Source: JAWLCQ01 sp041687095
GTDB taxonomy: Bacteria; Planctomycetota; Phycisphaerae; SM23-33
Reading direction: 5' to 3'
Assembly: GCA_041687095.1 (NCBI GenBank)
Contig: JAWLCQ010000145.1
Location: 1 to 13,062, forward strand
Length of the DNA: 13,062 bases
Both the position numbers and the translations under genes were made by a program. Under the pieces are notes generated by a model. That model searched no databases. It had not been told where the DNA came from and worked only from the letters and a program-made list of their open reading frames with translations. This document shows, one piece after another, positions 6,047-13,061 of the stretch (its first letter is position 1; the number at the start of each line of letters is the position of its first letter).

Positions 6047-8548
6047 TCAGGCGTTGGCGGCGGGTTCGGCGAGGGGGGCGGGTTTGCCCTGGACCCCACC
6101 GTTGCCGTTCGCCCCCGCGCTGCCGTTGGCGCTGCCATTCCCGTTGGCGTTGCCGTTGCCATTGCCATTCGCGCCGCCGTTGGCCTGTCCGCTGGCGTTG
6201 GCCGCCGGGGCGCTGCTGTCCTCGCGGTCCTTGGGATCGGAGGAGGACTCGGCCGGGGCGGGGGCCTGCCCGCGAAGGGCGGGGTACAGCGAGCGCGGGT
6301 GGTGCACGGCGCAGAGGCTCTTGACGAGCGACTCCTCGATGGCGTGCACGTCCTTGAGGGTAATGACGCACTCGTCGAACTGCCCGTCGGTCAGCCGGCG
6401 GGAGACGATGGAGTGGACCTGGCTTTCGATGCGGCCGACGGTGGGCTCGGGCAGGGCGCGGACGGAGGATTCGGCGGCGTCGGCGAGCATGAGGATGGCG
6501 GCCTCGGGGGAGCGGGGCTTGGGCCCGGGGTAGCGGAACTCGACCTCGTCGGGGGCGCGCTCGAAGTCGTTCCGCCGCCGCTCCGTCGCCGCCTGGTAGA
6601 AGTACTGCACCAGAGTGGTCCCGTGGTGGGCCTCGATGAACTCGTGCAGGATCCATGGCACGCCGTACTCCCGCGCCATCTCCAGCCCGTCCTTGACGTG
6701 CCCGGTGATGATCAGCAGGCTCATGGCCGGGGAGAGCTTGGCGTGCTTGTTCCGCGCGCCCTCCTGGTTCTCGACGAAGTACTCGGGCTTGTTGATCTTC
6801 CCGATGTCGTGGTAGTACGCCCCGACGCGGGCGAGCAGCCCGCGGGCGCCGATGGCCTGGGCGGCGGATTCGCACATGGACCCGAGCTGCAGCGAATGGT
6901 TGTACGTCCCGGGGGCCTCCTGGCGCAGCCGCTGCAGCAGCGGGCGGGACGGGTCGCACCACTCCAGGAGCGTCATGCTGGTGGCGACCCCGAAGGTCCA
7001 CTCGATCAGCGGGAGGATGCCCTGGATGAGGAAGCCCGCCAGCAGCGCCCCGCCCCCCGCCCACAGGCTGCGGGTCAGGGCGAAGGTCCAGGGGATGCGC
7101 TCCGCCAGGGCGGTCGCCCAGGCCCCGGCGAACACCACCCCCCCCGCCAGCACCGACGTGAGCACCAGCTTGCTGCGGGTGCGGATCTCCTTGAGCTGCG
7201 AGACGCCCACCCCCATCGCCGCGATGAGCACCAGCAGCATGCCCAGGTCCGTGCGGAGTTGCAGCACCATCGCCGCCGCCACCGCCGTCCCCACCGCCAA
7301 CGCGAACCGCTGCCCGTGGGCGATGCACAGGATGTACGCCCCCATCAGCACCGGCATGGCCGCCCCGTAGGGATGGGCCCCCGCGTGGTCCATCAGCCGG
7401 GCGATGGCGAGCATGAGGACGATCGTGCCCGCGACGAGGACGGCGCGGGCGGGGTAGCGGATGAGTTCGGGGGTGAAGCGGAGGAAGTAGCCCCACAGCA
7501 GCGCGGTGATCAGCAGCAGGATGCCCGCTCGCCCCCCCGCCCGCAGCCAGGGCGCCCAGGGGGCCCACTGGGACTCGGTGCGGAGGTACTCGGCGTGCTC
7601 CTGTTCGAGGGCGCGGAGGTCGGCGTCGCTGAGGGGGCGGGGCGGGCCGGGCTCGCCCAGGGGCGGGTGGCTGCGGTAGGCGACGATGTCGTGCGGGCGG
7701 AAGACGCGGTACGACTCCTCGGGCGGGTCGGCGAGGATGGCCTCGCGGACGGCGGCGATCTCGGCCTGGGTGGTCTCGCGGTCGTAGCGGTAGGTCGGCT
7801 GGACCTCCCCCAGGACGGTCTTGAGGTAGGCCGCGACGTTCTTGCGGATGGGCGGGTCGAAGGCGTCGGCGAGTTGGGGGATGACATCCCGCTCGATGCG
7901 GGCGGTGTTGGTGAGGGCGATCATCGCCGAGCGGTCGAGGACGCGGCGTTCCTGCCCGGCGAGGAGGACGATGTCGGACGCGGAGGGCTGGACCTCCCGG
8001 TCGCCCGGGCGGACGATGGGGACCTGCAGGAGCCGGTCGCGGAAGAGGGCGATCTGGGCCGCGAGGTTCTGGCGCCGGTCGGCGGAGGCGTAGGGCTCCC
8101 AGGCCTTGAGGTCGGTATTGGAGTCGACCCCGAAGCGGGTCCGCAGGTCCTCGGGGAGTGCGGCGGGCTGGGTGGTCCCCTGGAAGCGGTCGGGCAGGGA
8201 GCGGAGGGTGGCGGAGATCTCGTCCACGAGGGCGGAGTTGACGCGGAAGACCGGGGGCGTCTTGGCGCCGGCCTCCACCTGGGCGCGGCGGAGTTCGGTC
8301 TCCAGGAGCATGCGGAAGCGGACGCGGGCGGTGATGTCCTGCGGGACGTACTGCCCGGCGCGGCGGGCGAGGGGGTCGAGCGGGTAGACGCTCAGGGCGA
8401 GGACGGCGAGGTAGAACACCAGGGCGATGGTGAGCGCGGGGGGCCCGCCGGCGTCGCGGAAGCGGACCCAGAGCCCGCTGCGGCGCGAGGCGGCGGCGCG
8501 GCGGGGATCGAGGCGGGACGGTCGGGATTTCTTCCGCAACGGCCACAT
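6047..8548 (-). CDS. pgpH: 7TM-HD membrane phosphohydrolase (PgpH/YqfF family)
   Basis: An 833-residue membrane protein with the 7TM-HD order: an N-terminal membrane segment (about 40-57), an extracytoplasmic 7TMR-HDED-like region (about 60-335), seven membrane segments (about 339-518) and a cytoplasmic HD domain (about 545-705). Metal-site signatures are YNHSLQL (H551), YYHDIGKINKPEYF (H580, D581) and EAHHGTTLVQYFY (H641, H642). Characterised relatives such as Listeria PgpH hydrolyse cyclic di-AMP to pApA. That activity is inferred for this protein. The tail from about 785 to 820 is an Asn/Gly/Ala low-complexity tract. The start is ATG 8548, eight bases after the phoH stop, with AGGGAG inside the end of phoH as a likely ribosome-binding site. 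The two genes are almost certainly one operon. Confidence 0.92.
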   Translation of the reverse strand: MWPLRKKSRPSRLDPRRAAASRRSGLWVRFRDAGGPPALTIALVFYLAVLALSVYPLDPLARRAGQYVPQDITARVRFRMLLETELRRAQVEAGAKTPPVFRVNSALVDEISATLRSLPDRFQGTTQPAALPEDLRTRFGVDSNTDLKAWEPYASADRRQNLAAQIALFRDRLLQVPIVRPGDREVQPSASDIVLLAGQERRVLDRSAMIALTNTARIERDVIPQLADAFDPPIRKNVAAYLKTVLGEVQPTYRYDRETTQAEIAAVREAILADPPEESYRVFRPHDIVAYRSHPPLGEPGPPRPLSDADLRALEQEHAEYLRTESQWAPWAPWLRAGGRAGILLLITALLWGYFLRFTPELIRYPARAVLVAGTIVLMLAIARLMDHAGAHPYGAAMPVLMGAYILCIAHGQRFALAVGTAVAAAMVLQLRTDLGMLLVLIAAMGVGVSQLKEIRTRSKLVLTSVLAGGVVFAGAWATALAERIPWTFALTRSLWAGGGALLAGFLIQGILPLIEWTFGVATSMTLLEWCDPSRPLLQRLRQEAPGTYNHSLQLGSMCESAAQAIGARGLLARVGAYYHDIGKINKPEYFVENQEGARNKHAKLSPAMSLLIITGHVKDGLEMAREYGVPWILHEFIEAHHGTTLVQYFYQAATERRRNDFERAPDEVEFRYPGPKPRSPEAAILMLADAAESSVRALPEPTVGRIESQVHSIVSRRLTDGQFDECVITLKDVHAIEESLVKSLCAVHHPRSLYPALRGQAPAPAESSSDPKDREDSSAPAANASGQANGGANGNGNGNANGNGSANGSAGANGNGGVQGKPAPLAEPAANA

Positions 8549-8556
8549 GGATCGTC

Positions 8557-9513
8557 TTACTCCCTACGCTCCGGGACGCCTTCCTGTTCCCTCGCGTAGG
8601 CCTGCACGATGTTCTGCACGAGGCGGTGGCGGACGATGTCCTCGCGCTCCAGGCGGATGGTCGCCAGGCCCTTGATCCCCGACAGCCGCGTCAGGGCGTC
8701 GATGAGCCCGCTGGGGGTGTCCTCGGGCAGGTCGGTCTGGCTGTCGTCGCCGGTGACGATCATCTTCGATCCGTGGCCCATGCGGGTCAAGAACATGAGC
8801 ATCTGCGAGACGGTGGTGTTCTGGGCCTCGTCGAGGATGATGACGGAGTCGTTGAGGGTCCGCCCGCGCATGAACGCCAGGGGGATGACCTCGATGAGGT
8901 CGTTGAACATGAACTTGCGGATCTGGTCGTACTCCATCATGTCGTGGAGGGCGTCGAAGAGCGGGCGGAGGTAGGGGTTGACCTTGGCCTGCATGTCCCC
9001 GGGGAGGAAGCCCAGCTTCTCCCCGGCCTCGACGGCGGGGCGGGCGAGGATGAGGCGCTTGGCCTGCTCGTGCTTGAGCATGTGGACGGCGACGGCGACG
9101 GCGAGGTAGGTCTTGCCCGTCCCCGCCGGTCCGGTACAGAAGGTCAGGTCGTTCTCCTGGATGGCGGTGATGTATCGCTTCTGCCCGGGGGTGCGGGGGC
9201 GGATGAGTTCGCCCGAGACGTAGACGTCGAGGATCTCGCTGGCGCGCTGCTCGGCCTCGGCGGCCGCGGCGCTGATGGCCCCGGCGACGGACTCGGGGGT
9301 GATGGGCTCGTTGCGGCGGACGCTGCGCTGGAGGCGTTCGAGGACGGCCGCGGCGCGGGAGACGTTCTTGGCCAGCCCGGTGAGCTTGATCTGCCCGGCG
9401 CGGGCGAAGACCTGCACGCCCAGCGTGTCGCGGATCATCTTGAGGTTGCGGTCCCCGGGCCCGAACAGCACGGGCGCCTTCTGCGGGTCCTCGAGAGTAA
9501 TGCTCAGTTCCAC
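8557..9513 (-). CDS. phoH: PhoH-family ATPase (PhoL type)
   Basis: A 318-residue cytoplasmic P-loop ATPase of usual PhoH/PhoL length. Residues 1-65 form a small KH-like N-terminal region (EDPQKAPVLFGPGDRNLKMI). Walker A GPAGTGKT is at 128-135, the family stretch RPAVEAGEKLGFLPGD at 158-173, Walker B VIILDEAQ at 224-231, and the sensor-like VTGDDSQTDLP at 253-263. PhoH proteins are thought to act on RNA, some as helicases or with partner RNases, and are encoded next to ybeY and 7TM-HD genes in many bacteria. The start is GTG 9513, with GAGG about nine bases upstream; no better ATG is available. It is the first gene of an operon with pgpH. A stable hairpin at 9561-9600 precedes it. Confidence 0.94.
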   Translation of the reverse strand: MELSITLEDPQKAPVLFGPGDRNLKMIRDTLGVQVFARAGQIKLTGLAKNVSRAAAVLERLQRSVRRNEPITPESVAGAISAAAAEAEQRASEILDVYVSGELIRPRTPGQKRYITAIQENDLTFCTGPAGTGKTYLAVAVAVHMLKHEQAKRLILARPAVEAGEKLGFLPGDMQAKVNPYLRPLFDALHDMMEYDQIRKFMFNDLIEVIPLAFMRGRTLNDSVIILDEAQNTTVSQMLMFLTRMGHGSKMIVTGDDSQTDLPEDTPSGLIDALTRLSGIKGLATIRLEREDIVRHRLVQNIVQAYAREQEGVPERRE

Positions 9514-9560
9514 GCGATCAGTCCTCTATGCACGGTACGGCGCCCGGCCGGTAAATGACG

Positions 9561-9600
9561 GCGGACGAGGCGGGGTCCCGGGGCCCCTCGCCTCGTCCGC
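9561..9600. repeat. Perfect 12-bp hairpin upstream of phoH
   Basis: GCGGACGAGGCG (9561-9572) and CGCCTCGTCCGC (9589-9600) are perfect complements, and the 16-base loop can itself pair (GGGG with CCCC). No T-run follows on either strand. On the minus strand TACAAT (complement of 9601-9606) sits just before it, so the hairpin may lie at the 5' end of the phoH leader. That reading is an inference, since no good -35 box is seen. Confidence 0.55.
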
Positions 9601-9646
9601 ATTGTAGCGGTTTCGGCGGTGCAAGGCACACGTTTAACCCCCGCGC

Positions 9647-9720
9647 AAAAAGAACCCGCCCCGCCGCCCACGGGTCCGGCGACTCGTCGTCGTCGGCCGC
9701 GGGCGGCGGGGCGGGGTTCT
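9647..9720 (-). terminator. Intrinsic terminator for the prepilin-like gene
   Basis: On the minus strand, arms at 9720-9701 and 9669-9651 form a GC-rich stem of about 19 bp with one bulged base. It is followed directly by TTTTTGCG (complement of 9644-9651). The 31-base loop can form a smaller stem. It lies 71 bp after the stop of the prepilin-like gene and protects phoH, transcribed in the same direction, from read-through. Confidence 0.75.
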
Positions 9721-9745
9721 GTCATGCGTTCAAGCTACGCCTGCT

Positions 9746-9778
9746 GCCGGAGCCGGTCTCCCGGGGGACCGCTCCGGC
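9746..9778. repeat. Hairpin just after the prepilin-like gene
   Basis: Arms 9746-9758 and 9767-9778 pair over 12 bp with one bulged base (GCCGGAGCCGGTC with GACCGCTCCGGC). It starts 14 bp past the stop of the prepilin-like gene and has no T-run on the minus strand. It may stabilise the transcript end together with the terminator beyond it. Confidence 0.55.
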
Positions 9779-9791
9779 GGAAAAGGCGACC

Positions 9792-10688
9792 TTAGCCGCC
9801 CAACGTACCTTCTGCCCCCTTAACCCTGGGACCCCGGAGGAAGGAGTCGGATGCCTTCTTGTGGTCCGTCGCGTTCAGGGTACCCTTGGGGTCGTAGGAA
9901 CCGTTGTTGGCAGTGGCGGCGGTGAAGATGTTGTCCTTCGACACCCCGACATTCGCCTGGGGGGACTTATCCACCGAGATGCTGGCCCGCAGGAAGTGGA
10001 TCTGCTCCCCGCCCTTGACGCCGGGACCCTTGTGGTTCGGGCTCATGCCTTCCTCGCGGTCGGCGTCGCGGGACGCGTCCTGTCCGTCAGCACCGGTGTA
10101 GTTTTCCCAGTGAGCGGCTCCCCAGTCTGCGGCGCTGGGATTCCCCGCATCGCCGGCCCAAGGAGTCATGTCGGCGGCAACGACCAGCGAGGACTCCGAG
10201 CCCGTCACGCCCTGCACGTAGCCCGAACCGTCGTACAGCGGCTGCTGGTAGGAGTAGCTCACGGTCCGAGCGCCACTGTCCGTCTTTGAGAAATCCCAGT
10301 GGTAGGCGCCCGTGTTGTCCTTGGTCTCGTCGTCGGGCTTGGCCTGATCGTCGCTGGGGCAGACGAACATGCGCGAGGGCTGCCCGCTACGGACCAGCAT
10401 GAACATCAGCGCCGTCACCGGCTTGGCCGCGCCAACCGCAGGTCCCTGCGTGGGGGTGGCGAAGCTCTCGCCCTCCCACCCGTTGGCGAGCATGTGGGGC
10501 CAGCTGTCGTCATTGTCGCCCTGGTAGACCGTGATGGCCTTTCCCATGCCGTTGAGGTTGGTCATGCACGCCGCGCGACGCGCCAGCTCGCGAGCACGCG
10601 CGAGGCCGGGCATCAGGATGGATACCAAGAGTGCGATAATGGCGATGACGACCAACAGCTCAACCAGCGTAAATCCTTTTCTTCTCAT
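9792..10688 (-). CDS. Prepilin-like (type II pseudopilin) protein, planctomycete H-X9-DG type
   Basis: A 298-residue protein starting MRRKGFTLVELLVVIAIIAL, a textbook prepilin leader. Cleavage by a prepilin peptidase is expected after G5, giving mature F6 with E10 at position +5. The hydrophobic helix runs from about 6 to 27. C41 and the FVCPSD motif (C110) are typical of the planctomycete family, as are SPNHKGPG (216-223) and NVGVSKDNIFTA (246-257). The usual FxDGHV element is replaced here by HFLRASISVD (231-240). Such proteins occur in large families in planctomycetes and are secreted or surface-displayed; their function is mostly unknown. The ATG is preceded by AAGGAGAG about 11 bases upstream. 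It is a single-gene unit ending at the terminator at 9647-9720. Confidence 0.9.
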   Translation of the reverse strand: MRRKGFTLVELLVVIAIIALLVSILMPGLARARELARRAACMTNLNGMGKAITVYQGDNDDSWPHMLANGWEGESFATPTQGPAVGAAKPVTALMFMLVRSGQPSRMFVCPSDDQAKPDDETKDNTGAYHWDFSKTDSGARTVSYSYQQPLYDGSGYVQGVTGSESSLVVAADMTPWAGDAGNPSAADWGAAHWENYTGADGQDASRDADREEGMSPNHKGPGVKGGEQIHFLRASISVDKSPQANVGVSKDNIFTAATANNGSYDPKGTLNATDHKKASDSFLRGPRVKGAEGTLGG

Positions 10689-10913
10689 ACCTCAACTCTC
10701 CTTCTCTAAACGATCTAGCGGCACGGCGTGGCGGCCCGTGACTGGCGGGTGCGCGGAATGATCTATGAGTGCCTTTCGGAAACCCGTGCAGTGGACGGGC
10801 TCACGCCAGCGGCCGGTCTCCACAACCGACCTGTTCTCCACCGACGGGCCCATCAGGTAGCTCCAAGCCGCCCGGGCCGCCCGGGAATCGTCCCGGAAGA
10901 GCACGGAGGCGAG

Positions 10914-11060
10914 ATGGAACCGCCGCCGGATGACATCGCGCTTGCATCCAGGCATGCACGACGGGGCGAGTTCGTCCCGAGTGCCGCCACCGGATCCGGG
11001 CGTGCGCCCGATCCGCCGAGGCAGCTGGGAGAGCTGAGGGAGGCAATGAAGGATGAATGA
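10914..11060 (+). CDS. Possible small protein, 48 residues
   Basis: The ATG at 10914 is preceded by a strong ribosome-binding site, GGAGG at 10905-10909, four bases away. The protein starts MEPPPDDIALASRHARRGEF, is hydrophilic and charged, has no membrane segment or signal peptide, and ends LGELREAMKDE. I do not recognise it. Evidence against is the high GC content, in which short ORFs arise by chance, and the lack of a visible promoter. It could be a fragment of an older gene. Confidence 0.25.
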   Translation: MEPPPDDIALASRHARRGEFVPSAATGSGRAPDPPRQLGELREAMKDE

Positions 11061-11170
11061 ATTCGGTATTGCTGGCTGGCCTCCGCCCGCCGACCCAATC
11101 TGTCTATTCCAATTATCTGCGCCACCAACCCCTGCGTCAACAGCAGACGCGCTTTTTCTTCCGATTCTCC

Positions 11171-11362
11171 GGGCGCACGACCGTACCTGCGTACGAACGG
11201 TTCCCGGGGTGCCACCCTCAAGCGGCGTTGTTTGCCGCTTGGGGGTGCTACGGCGTGGCAGGCGCAACACCCCCAAGCCGCGAACAGCATGCGGCTTGAG
11301 GGTGGCCCCCCGCTGGGGCCGTTGCGTGAACGGTTACCTTGCGCAGATACGGTCGTGCACCC
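11171..11362. mobile_element. MITE-like element, 192 bp, with terminal inverted repeats
   Basis: The ends 11171-11191 and 11342-11362 are inverted repeats of 21 bp with two mismatches (GGGCGCACGACCGTACCTGC against GGGTGCACGACCGTATCTGC). GATTCTCC occurs directly at 11163-11170 and again at 11364-11371, consistent with a target-site duplication apart from one extra base at 11363. Inside are two tandem hairpins: 11213-11226 with 11234-11247, and 11268-11281 with 11291-11304, each 14 bp with one mismatch. There is no transposase, so any movement would need one supplied from elsewhere. The right end lies seven bases from a TTGACA box. Confidence 0.65.
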
Positions 11363-11378
11363 AGATTCTCCGCTCCTC

Positions 11379-11407
11379 TTGACATGCCTCCCTCGCCCCC
11401 GTAGTGT
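11379..11407 (+). promoter_or_regulatory. Likely sigma70-type promoter of the UDP-sugar pyrophosphorylase gene
   Basis: TTGACA at 11379-11384 is a perfect -35 box. After 17 bases comes TAGTGT at 11402-11407, a weaker -10 match. The predicted start of transcription is near 11414, giving a leader of about 45 bases before ATG 11458. The spacing is ideal and no gene lies between, but the -10 match is only partial. Confidence 0.6.
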
Positions 11408-11457
11408 GCAACGCAGTCGCAGCGGCCGACGCGGCCGCTCTGCCCCGGGAGAATCAC

Positions 11458-12906
11458 ATGGCCGACCTGTCCGCCGTTCGCAAGACGCTCGACGCCCATG
11501 GGCAATCGCACCTGTTGCGCTTCTACGACGAGCTGGACCCCGCTCGCCGCACGGCGCTGCTGGACCAGATCGCCGCCATCGACTTCCCCGCCCTCGACGC
11601 CGCCATCGAGACCTACGTCCGCCGCAAGCCCGACCTGACGCTCGGGGGGGACATCCGCCCCGCCCCCGTCGTCCCGGCCAAGCCCGAGACCGACGAGCAC
11701 CGCCGCGAGCGCGAGCAGGCCGTCCAGCGCGGGCGCGAGCTGCTCGTCCAGGGCAAGGTCGCCGCCTTCGTCGTCGCCGGCGGGCAGGGGACGCGCCTGG
11801 GCTACGAGGGGCCCAAGGGCTGCTACGAGGCCACCCCCGTCACCCGCAAGCCCCTCTTTCAGGTCTTCGCCGAACAGATCCTCGCCGCCTCCCAACGCGC
11901 CGCCGCCCCCGTCCCCTGGTACGTCATGACCTCCCCCGCCAACGACGTGGACACCCGCGCGTTCTTCCGGCGGCACCGCTTTTTCGGGCTCGATCCCGAC
12001 AACGTATTCTTCCTCGTCCAGGGCACCATGCCCGCCATGGACTCCGACGGCCGCATCCTCCTCGCCGACAAGGGCGAGATCGCCCTGAGCCCCGACGGGC
12101 ACGGGGGGTCGTTGACGGCCCTGCGGAAGAGCGGGGCGCTGGCGGACATGGCGCGGCGAGGGATCGAGCTGATCAGCTACTTCCAGGTGGACAACCCCCT
12201 GGTGCACTGCGTGGACCCGCTGTTCCTGGGGCTCCACGACCTCCGCGGGGCGGGGATGTCCGCAAAGTGCCTCCCCAAGCGGGACCCGCTGGAGAAGCTC
12301 GGGAACCTCTGCCTCGTCGATGGCCGCGTGACGGTCATCGAGTACTCCGACATGCCCGAGGCCCTCGCCCGCCAGTGCACCGAGGACGGGCGCCTGCGCT
12401 TCAGCGCCGGGTCCATCGCCATCCACGTGCTGTCGCGGGCGTTCGTCGAGCGGCTGACGGAGGGCGGCGGGGCGGGGCTCCCCTTCCACCGCGCCGAGAA
12501 GAAGGTCCCCTACGTCAACGACCGGGGCGAGCACGTGCAGCCCGACGCGCCCAACGCGGTGAAGCTCGAGATGTTCGTCTTCGACGCCCTCCCGCTCGCC
12601 CAGGCCGCCGTCATCCTCGAGACCGTGCGGGACGAGGAGTTCAGCCCCATCAAGAACGCCGAGGGCGAGGACTCCCCCGCCACCAGCCTCCACGACCAGG
12701 TCCGCCGGGCGGCGGCGTGGCTGGAGCAGGCCGGGGTGGACGTGCCCCGCGACGCCGACGGGCAAGTCGCCGCCGCCATCGAGATCTCCCCCCTGTTCGC
12801 CGACTCCGCCGAAGAACTCGCCGCCAAGGTGGACCCCAACCTCGAAATCGCCGCCGGCCAGAACCTTTACCTCGGCTCCCGCGGGCAGACCGGCGGATTG
12901 CGGTAA
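11458..12906 (+). CDS. UDPGP-family UDP-sugar pyrophosphorylase (UAP1/AGX-like)
   Basis: A 482-residue cytoplasmic nucleotidyltransferase of the type that makes UDP-GlcNAc or UDP-GalNAc from UTP and sugar-1-phosphate. The UTP-binding loop AGGQGTRLG is at 107-115 with PKG at 119-121. Further family motifs are LVQGTMPAM (186-194), SPDGHGG (211-217), YFQVDNPL (241-248), VIEYSDMP (293-300), HRAEKKVPY (344-352), NAVKLEMFVFD (366-376) and EEFSPIKNAEGEDSPATS (393-410). These match eukaryotic UAP1/AGX and its bacterial relatives, not the usual bacterial GlmU. Sugar specificity cannot be settled by eye; a UDP-glucose enzyme is the alternative. ATG 11458 is chosen because GGGAGAA lies about eight bases upstream and the conserved protein begins there. 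It has its own promoter and is followed by two perfect palindromes. Confidence 0.92.
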   Translation: MADLSAVRKTLDAHGQSHLLRFYDELDPARRTALLDQIAAIDFPALDAAIETYVRRKPDLTLGGDIRPAPVVPAKPETDEHRREREQAVQRGRELLVQGKVAAFVVAGGQGTRLGYEGPKGCYEATPVTRKPLFQVFAEQILAASQRAAAPVPWYVMTSPANDVDTRAFFRRHRFFGLDPDNVFFLVQGTMPAMDSDGRILLADKGEIALSPDGHGGSLTALRKSGALADMARRGIELISYFQVDNPLVHCVDPLFLGLHDLRGAGMSAKCLPKRDPLEKLGNLCLVDGRVTVIEYSDMPEALARQCTEDGRLRFSAGSIAIHVLSRAFVERLTEGGGAGLPFHRAEKKVPYVNDRGEHVQPDAPNAVKLEMFVFDALPLAQAAVILETVRDEEFSPIKNAEGEDSPATSLHDQVRRAAAWLEQAGVDVPRDADGQVAAAIEISPLFADSAEELAAKVDPNLEIAAGQNLYLGSRGQTGGLR

Positions 12907-12913
12907 GGGTAAG

Positions 12914-12965
12914 CGGTACTCCTTCACGCCTTCGCAGACAGCGGCGAAGGCGTGAAGGAGTACCG
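12914..12965. repeat. Perfect 22-bp palindrome after the pyrophosphorylase gene
   Basis: Arms 12914-12935 (CGGTACTCCTTCACGCCTTC and on) and 12944-12965 are perfectly complementary around the 8-base loop AGACAGCG. It begins seven bases after the stop codon and could stop transcription or protect the mRNA 3' end. No T-run follows, so a standard intrinsic terminator is not shown. Confidence 0.85.
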
Positions 12966-12986
12966 GTGGTGTTTGCGGTGGAAGCT

Positions 12987-13061
12987 GGGTGCCACGGCTG
13001 CGCCGTTTGCAGCCGTGCTGCCGGGAAGGACACGGCTGCAAACGGCGCAGCCGTGGCACCC
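12987..13061. repeat. Perfect 31-bp palindrome of the GGGTGCCACGG type
   Basis: Arms 12987-13017 and 13031-13061 are perfectly complementary over 31 bp around a 13-base loop. Each arm also folds on itself, CACGGCTGC with GCAGCCGTG (9 bp), so a four-way, cruciform-like structure is possible. The outer ends read GGGTGCCACGG, a sequence I associate from memory with dispersed planctomycete repeats. The element reaches the window edge and may continue. Confidence 0.85.

Larger units (their letters stand above)
10689..11457. other. Intergenic region between divergent genes, mostly without genes
   Basis: This 769-bp stretch separates the prepilin-like gene (minus) from the nucleotidyltransferase gene (plus). 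Only three items can be supported: a possible 48-residue ORF (10914-11060), a MITE-like palindrome (11171-11362) and a promoter (11379-11407). Longer frames on the minus strand (10692-11276, 10853-11290) have no recognisable motif, run through the palindrome and lack good ribosome-binding sites. Bases 10689-10913 show nothing I can name. Confidence 0.65.

Noticed and set aside
5751..8546. A 931-codon minus-strand frame extending from pgpH into the repeat block
   Set aside because: It is in a different frame from the true pgpH protein and translates the repeats; Pro/Arg-rich throughout.
5972..8599. An 875-codon plus-strand frame opposite pgpH
   Set aside because: It is antisense to a clear 7TM-HD gene, rich in Gly/Val/Asp as expected from the complement of high-GC codons, and has no recognisable domain.
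10692..11276. A 194-codon minus-strand frame as a possible degraded gene
   Set aside because: No family resemblance, no ribosome-binding site, and its first part lies in the MITE-like element. A gene remnant in 10730-10960 cannot be excluded but is not supported.
11248..13059. A 603-codon minus-strand frame opposite the pyrophosphorylase gene
   Set aside because: Antisense shadow of a conserved gene; it runs through two palindromes and has no motif.
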